Source: an uncultured Thermoanaerobacterales bacterium (GTDB taxonomy: Bacteria; Bacillota; Clostridia; Christensenellales; UBA1242). Taken from it: a stretch of DNA of 10,188 nucleotides. The notes beneath the pieces are model-generated. The model was not told the origin of the DNA and ran no database searches. It saw only the letters and a program-made list of their open reading frames with translations. The stretch is from positions 1 to 10,188 of the forward strand of contig CATKXA010000029.1 in NCBI GenBank assembly GCA_949840475.1, written 5' to 3'. This document shows, piece after piece, positions 5,373 through 10,188 of this stretch; the stretch's first letter is position 1, and each line of letters starts with the position of its first letter. The position numbers were made by a program, and so were the translations under genes.

Positions 5373-5412
5373 AAAACACTTAAGCAGAAAGCTTAAGTGT
5401 TTTATTTTATAG
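5373..5412. terminator. Intrinsic terminator between convergent genes
   Basis: Arms AAAACACTTAAGC (5373-5385) and GCTTAAGTGTTTT (5391-5403), 5-nt loop, followed on the plus strand by a T-rich run. On the minus strand the run is TTTTGTT, so it may also stop the gene ending at 5425. Confidence 0.9.
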
Positions 5413-5424
5413 TTATTAAATTTT

Positions 5425-6063
5425 CTACATATTTTTTTGATTTATCTGACTCTCAGCATTATCAAGCTCAGCTTTAACCTGCTCTAACTGTTCTTCTAAT
5501 TGACCTTTTTCAAGCTCTAGTTGATTGATGCTGTTATCAATATCTTGAACGCTAACATTGTTTGCTTCATCAAACCTTTTTTGTATTTCTTCTCTCTTTT
5601 TAACTAGTTCTTGAATTTTCTCAACCAATGCTACAAGCTTGTTTTCCTTGTCCACTTTTCCAGCCGTCAACTCACTTATTTTTTGTTTGATTGCTACAAG
5701 TGCTTCTGCTGCAAAATTATCCTCCTTTTCGCTCTTCATGCCCTTAAATATAATTATAAACCTTGAATAAATCGCATAAATCACAACGGAAAGTATATAA
5801 CAACTGCAAACATTTTGAAAAACCGTATTATCTAACCAAACTTTATTAAATAATCCGTCATAAAGTATATTTAATAACACTGAAAGTAGCATGGGTATAA
5901 AAACAATTACAGTGTTCACTGCTTTGCGTTTGCTCTCGCATAGTTTCTCTGTCGACTTTTTTATTGGCCATTTAATAAGCATAGTAAGCATAAAAATCAA
6001 TATTGAAATTACAATCATCTCAATAGAAAAGTCTTTTAAATATAATAAAATTTCGCTGTCCAT
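5425..6063 (-). CDS. Membrane protein with C-terminal coiled coil, paralogue B
   Basis: 212 residues; ATG 6063-6061 preceded by TTGGAGGA (SD) on the minus strand. Three predicted membrane helices at about 14-30, 48-68 and 84-106, with basic loops KWPIKK (31-36) and KRKAVNT (45-51). From about 117 to 212 the chain is a long Glu/Lys/Gln coiled coil, densest at 145-210. It is a paralogue of the edge gene at 1-488 (about 64% identity over residues 1-110; the tails much less alike). The conserved membrane part with a variable coiled-coil tail suggests a shared anchor and different partners. Membrane location is firm from the sequence; function is unknown. It resembles no transporter I know, and a phage holin-like role is possible but unsupported. 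The promoter is the phased-repeat type at 6114-6166. Confidence 0.85.
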   Translation of the reverse strand: MDSEILLYLKDFSIEMIVISILIFMLTMLIKWPIKKSTEKLCESKRKAVNTVIVFIPMLLSVLLNILYDGLFNKVWLDNTVFQNVCSCYILSVVIYAIYSRFIIIFKGMKSEKEDNFAAEALVAIKQKISELTAGKVDKENKLVALVEKIQELVKKREEIQKRFDEANNVSVQDIDNSINQLELEKGQLEEQLEQVKAELDNAESQINQKNM

Positions 6064-6099
6064 TTTTCCTCCAAAAGTTTCGACTAAGTATTAATTTGC

Positions 6100-6105
6100 C
6101 CTCCT
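6100..6105 (-). promoter_or_regulatory. SD-like purine element at the predicted 5' end of the paralogue B transcript
   Basis: AGGAGG on the minus strand at about the first nucleotides of the transcript (start near 6107), about 30 nt upstream of the true SD and without a start codon. It matches the element at 531-537 in paralogue A. The intervening leader also conserves TTAGTCGAAA. Confidence 0.4.
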
Positions 6106-6113
6106 CTAGTTTA

Positions 6114-6166
6114 ATTGTAGTTCCTATAATTTCTAATGCTCTCTAACTTTTACTAATAACTGCTAG
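6114..6166 (-). promoter_or_regulatory. Promoter with four 10-bp-phased TTAG-type repeats, second copy
   Basis: On the minus strand CTAGCA, TTAGTA, TTAGAG, TTAGAA at 6161-6166, 6151-6156, 6141-6146 and 6131-6136 (plus coordinates), with exact 10-bp spacing. An 11-bp gap and TACAAT (6119-6114) follow. The geometry equals that at 545-597 base for base. Here only the membrane gene can be the target, because the other side is the terminator of the next gene; this ties the box to the paralogue family and not to the divergent ferritin-like gene. The regulator class (OmpR/PhoB-like) is inferred from layout. Confidence 0.6.
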
Positions 6167-6173
6167 TATTTTA

Positions 6174-6208
6174 GCAATAAAAAAAAGCATCAAAATTTGA
6201 TGCTTTTT
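6174..6208 (-). terminator. Intrinsic terminator of the small membrane protein gene
   Basis: On the minus strand AAAAAGCATCA pairs with TGATGCTTTTT (6208-6198 with 6192-6182), followed by a run of T to about 6177. It stands directly upstream of the phased-repeat promoter and would insulate it. Confidence 0.85.
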
Positions 6209-6224
6209 AAATGTTTTACAAAAC

Positions 6225-6455
6225 TTATTTGCTAGCAGAATTTTGAGCTAATTCTTCATCAGAAATGCAAAGCATGAAGATTCCGCCTAAAAGATTGCAA
6301 AGAAGTAAAGTACAAATTGCGATGCCTGTTAATTCTGACTTAGTTTTAGCTGTGTTCATCTTCTTTAAAGCAATAATACCTACTACAAGAGGAACAATTA
6401 GCCAGAATGTACAAATCATACTTAAAATAATAAATACTTTAGCTGCAGTTTTCAT
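6225..6455 (-). CDS. Small two-helix membrane protein, 76 residues
   Basis: The start is set at ATG 6455-6453: GGAGGT (6467-6462) lies just before it, and the upstream ATG at 6470 is fused to that SD itself. The product has 76 residues with two hydrophobic segments (about 6-31 and 44-65) separated by a basic loop (LKKMNTAKTKSE) and followed by a short acidic tail. This hairpin topology, with a cytoplasmic basic loop, is like the many small DUF4190-type or similar membrane proteins of Firmicutes; I cannot assign the family. Location is the cytoplasmic membrane; role unknown. Own terminator (6174-6208). The region upstream holds TTGACG (6507-6512) and TATTTT (about 6483-6488) as a poor promoter pair. 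Confidence 0.75.
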   Translation of the reverse strand: MKTAAKVFIILSMICTFWLIVPLVVGIIALKKMNTAKTKSELTGIAICTLLLCNLLGGIFMLCISDEELAQNSASK

Positions 6456-6555
6456 CTTTTCTACCTCCATTAGTTTTAAAATACCATATTATATTCATAC
6501 GCGTCAATGAAAATGACATTTTTGTCCAAACTTTGAACAATTTGCAAAATTATGC

Positions 6556-6578
6556 TTTATTCAATTATATTGAATAAA
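6556..6578. promoter_or_regulatory. Perfect inverted repeat, operator candidate
   Basis: Arms TTTATTCAAT (6556-6565) and ATTGAATAAA (6569-6578) with a 3-bp centre. It lies about 100 bp upstream of the small membrane gene and about 80 bp beyond the end of the transglutaminase-like gene. No T-run suits a terminator on either strand, so a protein-binding site is more likely. Confidence 0.3.
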
Positions 6579-6608
6579 ATAAAACTGCTCACTAAAAACT
6601 CCTTAATA

Positions 6609-6650
6609 AAAAGCCCTCAAAGCTTATCTCTTTGGGGCTTTTATTTTACT
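6609..6650. terminator. Terminator after the transglutaminase-like gene
   Basis: Arms AAAAGCCCTCAAAG (6609-6622) and CTTTGGGGCTTTT (6630-6642) with one wobble pair and a 7-nt loop. T-rich flanks occur on both strands. The minus-strand gene ending at 6662 is its natural user. Confidence 0.8.
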
Positions 6651-6661
6651 CGATTTTATTT

Positions 6662-7630
6662 TTAATAACCTTTATTTTTTATTAGTAGGTCAAAGTTACC
6701 TTTGCCAACTAGTGGCGATGTTAGCATTCTATATCTTGGAGTTTGATAAAGCTTTTGGATCTTATCAAAGTTTTTATCAATGTCAGACATCAATTCAGCC
6801 AATGTGTCAATTTCTTTTAATTCTGCTTTTGTAAGTGCGTTAATAGGTTTATCTAATGCAATAGGCTTAAAAGTGTAGTTATACTCCATATTCATAACAG
6901 CAAAGAAATCCAAAAATAAGTATTTTAAAATATGTTCCGCCGTCGCCTCGTCTGCTCCATATATTAGCTTAGACACGAATCCAGCATCTTTTCTATACAT
7001 TTTCCAAGCATCTGCCGCCGTGTAAAACTGGTTCTTTCCAAAGTCCAAATACTCATTACAAATATTATTCTTTTTAAATAGTGGGTCTTTAAGCCAATCC
7101 TCGTCATAGAGGTCGTCCATATCTATCATAACCCACCTCTTCTGCTTTTCGTCATAGTACTCATTAACAAAATGGTCTAGGCTTTTATTTTCATCTAAAT
7201 ATCTTGCCCAACCAGCCCTGCTTCTACAAGGAATGCCGTTCGCTTTAAGTATTGCACAAGTTAGTACTGAAACATATCTACAAGTAACGTTCAACCTATT
7301 TTGAACTGGTCTTCCAATATAAAAGCCTTTTTTATCGCGTCTAAAAATTTCAGCAAACATTGAACTCGCTGTAACAAATATGTCATCCTCACTCATGGGA
7401 GTTGTATAATCAACATATGCAAAATCCCCATACTCGTGTACATCACGCCCCTCAAGTGCCCACTGGAAAAGCACTCTATGAATGGTAACATTCATTAGAT
7501 GATGACACAATTTTTTTAAGCTCTTATCACACTTATTTACAAACAAATCTATTGCTTCTTGCTTATATTTACCAAGGTCGGTAAACATTGAGGTATTTAA
7601 ATAAAACTCTTTAATCTTGTCCTTTGCCAT
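6662..7630 (-). CDS. Transglutaminase-like cysteine protease-fold protein
   Basis: 322 residues; ATG 7630-7628 with AAAGGA (7644-7639) as SD. The Transglut_core signature is visible: the nucleophile in NVTCRYVSVLTCAILKANGI (Cys117, N-terminal end of a helix), the His in SLDHFVNEYYD (His153) and the Asp in RWVMIDMDD (Asp170, with Asp172 nearby). Cys-His-Asp in this order and spacing is typical of bacterial transglutaminase-like enzymes, which act as peptidases, amidases or cross-linkers. Residues 1-100 and 180-322 are helical and unrecognised; there is no signal peptide or membrane helix, so it is probably cytoplasmic, unlike many envelope-acting relatives. Substrate unknown. Monocistronic, with a good promoter (7653-7682) and terminator (6609-6650). 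Confidence 0.8.
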   Translation of the reverse strand: MAKDKIKEFYLNTSMFTDLGKYKQEAIDLFVNKCDKSLKKLCHHLMNVTIHRVLFQWALEGRDVHEYGDFAYVDYTTPMSEDDIFVTASSMFAEIFRRDKKGFYIGRPVQNRLNVTCRYVSVLTCAILKANGIPCRSRAGWARYLDENKSLDHFVNEYYDEKQKRWVMIDMDDLYDEDWLKDPLFKKNNICNEYLDFGKNQFYTAADAWKMYRKDAGFVSKLIYGADEATAEHILKYLFLDFFAVMNMEYNYTFKPIALDKPINALTKAELKEIDTLAELMSDIDKNFDKIQKLYQTPRYRMLTSPLVGKGNFDLLIKNKGY

Positions 7631-7652
7631 TTAAGTAGTCCTTTATAGCAAT

Positions 7653-7682
7653 ATAATAGCACAATCAAAAGTTTTTCGTCAA
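7653..7682 (-). promoter_or_regulatory. Extended -10 promoter of the transglutaminase-like gene
   Basis: On the minus strand TTGACG (7682-7677), an 18-bp spacer ending in TGC, then TATTAT (7658-7653), so a TGn extended -10. It abuts the T-run of the upstream gene's terminator. Confidence 0.6.
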
Positions 7683-7715
7683 AAAAAATCACTTATAGCA
7701 AATGTCAAAAGTGAT
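7681..7715 (-). terminator. Intrinsic terminator of the DUF805 gene
   Basis: On the minus strand ATCACTT (7715-7709) pairs with AAGTGAT (7694-7688) across a 14-nt loop, followed by eight T (7688-7681). It lies 15 nt after the stop codon of the DUF805 gene. Confidence 0.75.
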
Positions 7716-7729
7716 AATAAATTAACAAA

Positions 7730-8095
7730 CTATTTTCTATAATAATCCGAGGGTCTAGTAACAAGGTAAATATACCAAATATATCCTATTAGCGGAATGA
7801 ATAGAACAAAAATATAATAACCACTCTTACCGATATCATGCATTCGCCTAATGATTAGCGAGATAGACGGCAAAAGCTCTATTAAGCAAAATAAAGTAAA
7901 AAGAGCAATCATTATAATACTAAAACTATTGAAAGTGGTATTTAGAGCAAGCAAACTAATTAGTAATAGCACAATAAGCACATGCATAATTATAGCATTT
8001 GGTAAAACACCAAGCCAGAACTCTCTTCTTGTGGTTTGCCCGTGAAAATCCAATGTTCTATCAAAAAACAATCTAAACGCCTTACCCATTGTCAT
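7730..8095 (-). CDS. DUF805 family membrane protein
   Basis: 121 residues. DUF805 hallmarks are clear: F17HGQTTRREFW near the N terminus (consensus F-G-xxRREFW) and RRMHDIGKSGYY at 83-94 (consensus RRLHDxGxSGWW), followed by IPLIGYIWYIYL. Three or four hydrophobic segments (about 29-50, 58-80, 95-112) place it in the membrane. The biochemical role of the family is not established. The start is uncertain: ATG at 8095 or 8089 (two codons apart), and neither has an SD, which is unusual here because most other genes have a clear one; translation may be weak or leaderless. The gene is followed by its own terminator and precedes the transglutaminase-like gene on the same strand, but the terminator and separate promoter argue against an operon. 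Confidence 0.85.
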   Translation of the reverse strand: MTMGKAFRLFFDRTLDFHGQTTRREFWLGVLPNAIIMHVLIVLLLISLLALNTTFNSFSIIMIALFTLFCLIELLPSISLIIRRMHDIGKSGYYIFVLFIPLIGYIWYIYLVTRPSDYYRK

Positions 8096-8284
8096 AAATT
8101 AATTATTATCAAATAAGTAAATAATATACAGATTATCAGTTGTCTAAAATGGCTTTTATATATTCAATAGCTAAATGCTGATTAAATCTCCCATTGCAAA
8201 TAATCGTATTTCTTATGTAAATTTTCCATGGACATATTATAGTACACTTAGTTTCAAATAAAAACTCTTTTTTAGTTCTTACTC

Positions 8285-8313
8285 TTTACAATTTTGCACC
8301 GCTGAATTATAAT
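8285..8313 (+). promoter_or_regulatory. Near-consensus promoter of the 250-residue gene
   Basis: TTTACA (8285-8290), a 17-bp spacer and a perfect TATAAT (8308-8313). Start near 8320, giving a leader of about 18 nt with GGAG as SD. Confidence 0.7.
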
Positions 8314-8337
8314 CTATTTAGTAATGGAGAAAATAAT

Positions 8338-9090
8338 ATGTATGTATTAAAAAAATACTATGATACCCCAAACGGCTCTTATATTAAATTAAGTTTTGAC
8401 GATAGACCTTTCGATATCCACGATGTCGAACTTGATTACGAAGCTGGACTATACTCAGTATGTTTAGCAAAAACAATAGGGCTTCCGTATCTTAAAACTA
8501 AAATAGCGTTTAATAAAATTTGGTATGCTCTTGGGAATCCCCTTTCTAAAGAACAAAACGTAAATGCAATAAAAGCAATGATGAAAGAGGATTTTGTTTT
8601 GGTTGACTCAAATGACGAGGTTTATTGTGTATCAAAGCGAATTCCAACTTCAAAGTTTAAGGGCGTTCAAAATTATGATGGCTGTTACTTCCACTTCTTA
8701 AAACAACACATGAATGTCATTCCTTTAAGAGATATTGCCCATGGCTTTTGGCATGAAAATCTTTTTGACGATAATTTTAGGTCTGACCTTTTTGCAGACG
8801 GTGAAGAGGCTCTTCCAGTTGTGCAAAAAGCTATAACTTTGCTTAATACTTCCAATACCACCAATGATGACGACTTAAGCATATTAAAAACCATAAAAAT
8901 CCAGGTTGATGAAATCTGTACCTGGAAATACAAAATACTTTCCCCTGCTTATAAACAGAAAATGTTAGAAGCACTAGAACACAACACTAAAAAAATACTT
9001 GATAGAAAAACCCCTGTTGTTAAGCAAGTTTACAAAAAACAAGTTGAGCAAACACAAACAAACGAAGAGACTGAGGGCTTAACTAGATAG
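8338..9090 (+). CDS. Hypothetical protein, 250 residues
   Basis: Not recognised. ATG 8338 follows TGGAGA (8324-8329) and a near-consensus promoter. The product has 250 residues, without signal peptide or membrane helices. The N-terminal half is mixed alpha/beta with many aromatic residues (YVLKKYYDTPNG, FNKIWYALGNPLS). Residues about 113-145 hold a Cys/His/Asp-rich patch (NYDGCYFHFLKQH, IAHGFWHENLFDD) with four His, which could be a metal site but matches no pattern I can name. Residues 155-215 are acidic helices, and the tail (from 225) is Lys/Gln/Thr-rich and probably disordered. No terminator lies between it and the metallophosphoesterase gene 85 bp downstream, so partial co-transcription is possible, although a separate promoter is present. 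Confidence 0.75.
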   Translation: MYVLKKYYDTPNGSYIKLSFDDRPFDIHDVELDYEAGLYSVCLAKTIGLPYLKTKIAFNKIWYALGNPLSKEQNVNAIKAMMKEDFVLVDSNDEVYCVSKRIPTSKFKGVQNYDGCYFHFLKQHMNVIPLRDIAHGFWHENLFDDNFRSDLFADGEEALPVVQKAITLLNTSNTTNDDDLSILKTIKIQVDEICTWKYKILSPAYKQKMLEALEHNTKKILDRKTPVVKQVYKKQVEQTQTNEETEGLTR

Positions 9091-9092
9091 AT

Positions 9093-9114
9093 TATACTAA
9101 ACATAAATAGTATA
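9093..9114 (+). promoter_or_regulatory. Inverted repeat upstream of the metallophosphoesterase gene
   Basis: Arms TATACTA (9093-9099) and TAGTATA (9108-9114) with an 8-bp centre, overlapped by a second palindrome ATATCGATAT (9112-9121). They lie just upstream of the -35 candidate at 9129, an operator-like position. Very AT-rich, so chance is not excluded. Confidence 0.3.
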
Positions 9115-9128
9115 TCGATATTTTAAAA

Positions 9129-9158
9129 TTGATAAAACAACACGTACTTTCGTACTAT
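9129..9158 (+). promoter_or_regulatory. Promoter candidate of the metallophosphoesterase gene
   Basis: TTGATA (9129-9134), an 18-bp spacer and TACTAT (9153-9158). The spacer carries the direct repeat CGTACT-TT-CGTACT (9143-9156). The leader would be very short, starting near the SD CGGAGG (9163-9168). Confidence 0.45.
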
Positions 9159-9175
9159 TTTTCGGAGGCAAAACA

Positions 9176-9763
9176 ATGCTATACTTTACATCAGACAACC
9201 ACTTTGGCGATTATGCCACATTTGAATGCGATAGACGTCCTTTTAAAAGCGTCAAGAAATGCGACAAGTACATGATTAAGCAACTAAACAAGGCTTGCCA
9301 AAAAGATGATACTATTTATTTTGTCGGCGACTTTTTTGACTGCGATGGCGTGCAATATACGTCGTGGAGGGATATCGCTGCTAAGTACGTCAAAAAAATT
9401 AAAGCACAAAAAATACTGATAATTGGCAACAATGAAGAAAGAATAATTAAGTACTTTTTTAATGGTAACTTTGACGCCTTTAAACAATGGTGCTTAAATC
9501 TAGGCTTTATTGATGTTTTGCAAAACGCAACAGTAACTTTTAATGGCAAAGAATATTACCTCGTACATAGACCATCTCAGTTCAAGGCTGGCGTTGAAAA
9601 TTTGTTCGGGCATACTCACAAGTTTAGTGGAATATATAAATCTTTTGGAATCAACGTTTCTACGAATATATACGACTTTAAGCCATTAACTCAAAAAGAT
9701 GTTGAAGAACTAATTGCACTTAAAAATCAATATGTTGACAATTTAGATAATAAAATATGGTAA
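9176..9763 (+). CDS. Calcineurin-like metallophosphoesterase
   Basis: 195 residues; CGGAGG (9163-9168) precedes the ATG. The metallophosphatase motifs are in order: DNH at 7-9 (DxH), VGD at 50-52 (GD), GNNE at 84-87 (in place of GNH[D/E]), His131 (VHRP) and GHTH at 145-148. Length and the N-terminal MLYFTSDNHFGD resemble small stand-alone phosphoesterases of the COG4186 type, also common in phages. It would bind two divalent metals and hydrolyse a phosphomonoester or phosphodiester; the substrate is unknown. The oddity is Asn86 where the family normally has the His that helps protonate the leaving group, so activity may be altered. Cytoplasmic, no signal peptide. Followed by a strong terminator and convergent with the NT5C-like gene. 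Confidence 0.85.
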   Translation: MLYFTSDNHFGDYATFECDRRPFKSVKKCDKYMIKQLNKACQKDDTIYFVGDFFDCDGVQYTSWRDIAAKYVKKIKAQKILIIGNNEERIIKYFFNGNFDAFKQWCLNLGFIDVLQNATVTFNGKEYYLVHRPSQFKAGVENLFGHTHKFSGIYKSFGINVSTNIYDFKPLTQKDVEELIALKNQYVDNLDNKIW

Positions 9764-9776
9764 ATTAATATAAAGC

Positions 9777-9807
9777 AAAACGAACTCTTAATGAGTTCGT
9801 TTTTTTA
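9777..9807. terminator. Bidirectional terminator between convergent genes
   Basis: Arms AAAACGAACTC (9777-9787) and GAGTTCGTTTT (9793-9803) with a 5-nt loop and T continuing to 9807. On the minus strand the hairpin is followed by TTTTGCTTTAT, so it can also serve the gene ending at 9821. Confidence 0.88.
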
Positions 9808-9820
9808 ATCTATGTTTTTG

Positions 9821-10188
9821 CTAAATTTTATCCTTCAATTTAATATTATGAATTGCTCTATAAATATCCATCCAAGAAGTTACCTTAGTAACATTTTTAA
9901 GCTTAACGTTTTTTATACCTGCGTCTTTGAAATGCAAAACAGATATGTTTTCATTTGCAAACTGCATAACATTCTCTGGGCTATCGTCTATCATAACATC
10001 AATCTTTAATTCTTTGCATTTTCCTATTTTGTTTTTAACGCTCCAATATATTCCATCAAACTTTATGCAAAGCTCGTCAAGCTTTTTCTCAGCATCGAGT
10101 TTTTCTTGCTCTCTATAATACCCTCTTAAAGTAATGATATATAAGTTATGCCCTTGTTCTTTAAGATTTGTTAATATTTCTTTTGCCC
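9821..10188 (-). CDS. NT5C-type 5'(3')-deoxyribonucleotidase-like HAD phosphatase, C-terminal part (5' end beyond window)
   Basis: 121 residues are visible to the stop TAG (9823-9821); the start lies beyond the right edge. The visible part begins in a helix followed by GHNLYIITLRG, the HAD motif II strand with its Thr. Then come a Lys in VKNKIGKCKELKID (motif III region) and the motif IV acidic pair in DVMIDDSPENV. The end, VTKVTSWMDIYRAI, matches the usual NT5C C terminus. The DxDx(T/V) motif I must lie outside the window. Members dephosphorylate nucleoside or deoxynucleoside monophosphates in the cytoplasm; related proteins occur in bacteria and phages, and some bacterial ones act on other small phosphate esters. 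Convergent with the metallophosphoesterase and sharing its terminator. Confidence 0.75.
   Translation of the reverse strand, partial: AKEILTNLKEQGHNLYIITLRGYYREQEKLDAEKKLDELCIKFDGIYWSVKNKIGKCKELKIDVMIDDSPENVMQFANENISVLHFKDAGIKNVKLKNVTKVTSWMDIYRAIHNIKLKDKI

Noticed and set aside
6265..6510. Plus-strand ORF of 81 codons
   Set aside because: Antisense to the small two-helix membrane gene, which has GGAGGT before its start and a terminator after its end.
9141..9158. Terminator between the 250-residue gene and the metallophosphoesterase gene
   Set aside because: GTAC-TTTC-GTAC followed by TATTTTT looks like a mini-hairpin, but four pairs are too few, and the segment is better read as promoter spacer and -10.
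9812..10118. Two plus-strand ORFs of 63-65 codons at the right edge
   Set aside because: They are antisense to the NT5C-like gene, whose HAD motifs make the minus-strand reading convincing; no SD.
1..10188. CRISPR array, insertion sequence or integrase attachment site
   Set aside because: No regularly spaced repeats of CRISPR size, no transposase or integrase reading frame, and no long terminal inverted or direct repeats other than the paralogous membrane genes.

Overview
The window is AT-rich, has consensus AGGAGG-type ribosome binding sites and sigma-A-like promoters, and carries compact intrinsic terminators. Together these suggest a low-GC Bacillota (Firmicutes) chromosome, probably an uncultured clostridial or related gut-type lineage. 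This is inference from composition and signals; there is no rRNA or housekeeping marker to place it more precisely. I see no transposase, integrase, tRNA, rRNA or CRISPR array.

Layout from left to right. A membrane/coiled-coil protein on the minus strand is cut by the left edge (1-488). Divergent from it is a ferritin-like protein (667-1923). Next is a small sigma-region-4-like regulator (2049-2474), convergent with an unrecognised 284-residue protein (2557-3411, minus). A second sigma-4-like paralogue follows (3653-4063), then a terminator-capped stretch that may be a small RNA or a regulatory 3' UTR (about 4123-4195). Two unrecognised small proteins come next (4313-4774 and 5075-5371). Then come a full-length second copy of the membrane/coiled-coil protein (5425-6063, minus), a small two-helix membrane protein (6225-6455, minus), a transglutaminase-like protein (6662-7630, minus) and a DUF805 membrane protein (7730-8095, minus). 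On the plus strand follow an unrecognised 250-residue protein (8338-9090) and a metallophosphoesterase (9176-9763). The right edge cuts an NT5C-type 5'-nucleotidase of the HAD superfamily (9821-10188, minus).

Almost every gene is monocistronic, with its own promoter and often a hairpin-plus-T-run terminator shared by convergent neighbours. The genes therefore look like independently expressed accessory genes, not one pathway. Two links stand out. The two membrane/coiled-coil paralogues (about 64% identical over the first 110 residues) share an elaborate promoter. It has four TTAG-type hexamers at exactly 10-bp spacing, ending 11 bp before a TATAAT/TACAAT -10 box, and the predicted transcript starts at a purine-rich SD-like element well upstream of the true SD. 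That geometry resembles an OmpR/PhoB-family response-regulator promoter. The two sigma-4-like paralogues share a coiled-coil plus helix-turn-helix layout known mostly from phage regulators, yet no phage structural gene is visible here. The second also has a 3' region with a 9-nt perfect complement to its own SD.

The metallophosphoesterase and the NT5C-like nucleotidase could both act in nucleotide or phosphoester metabolism, but they are convergent and separately controlled, so joint action is not shown.
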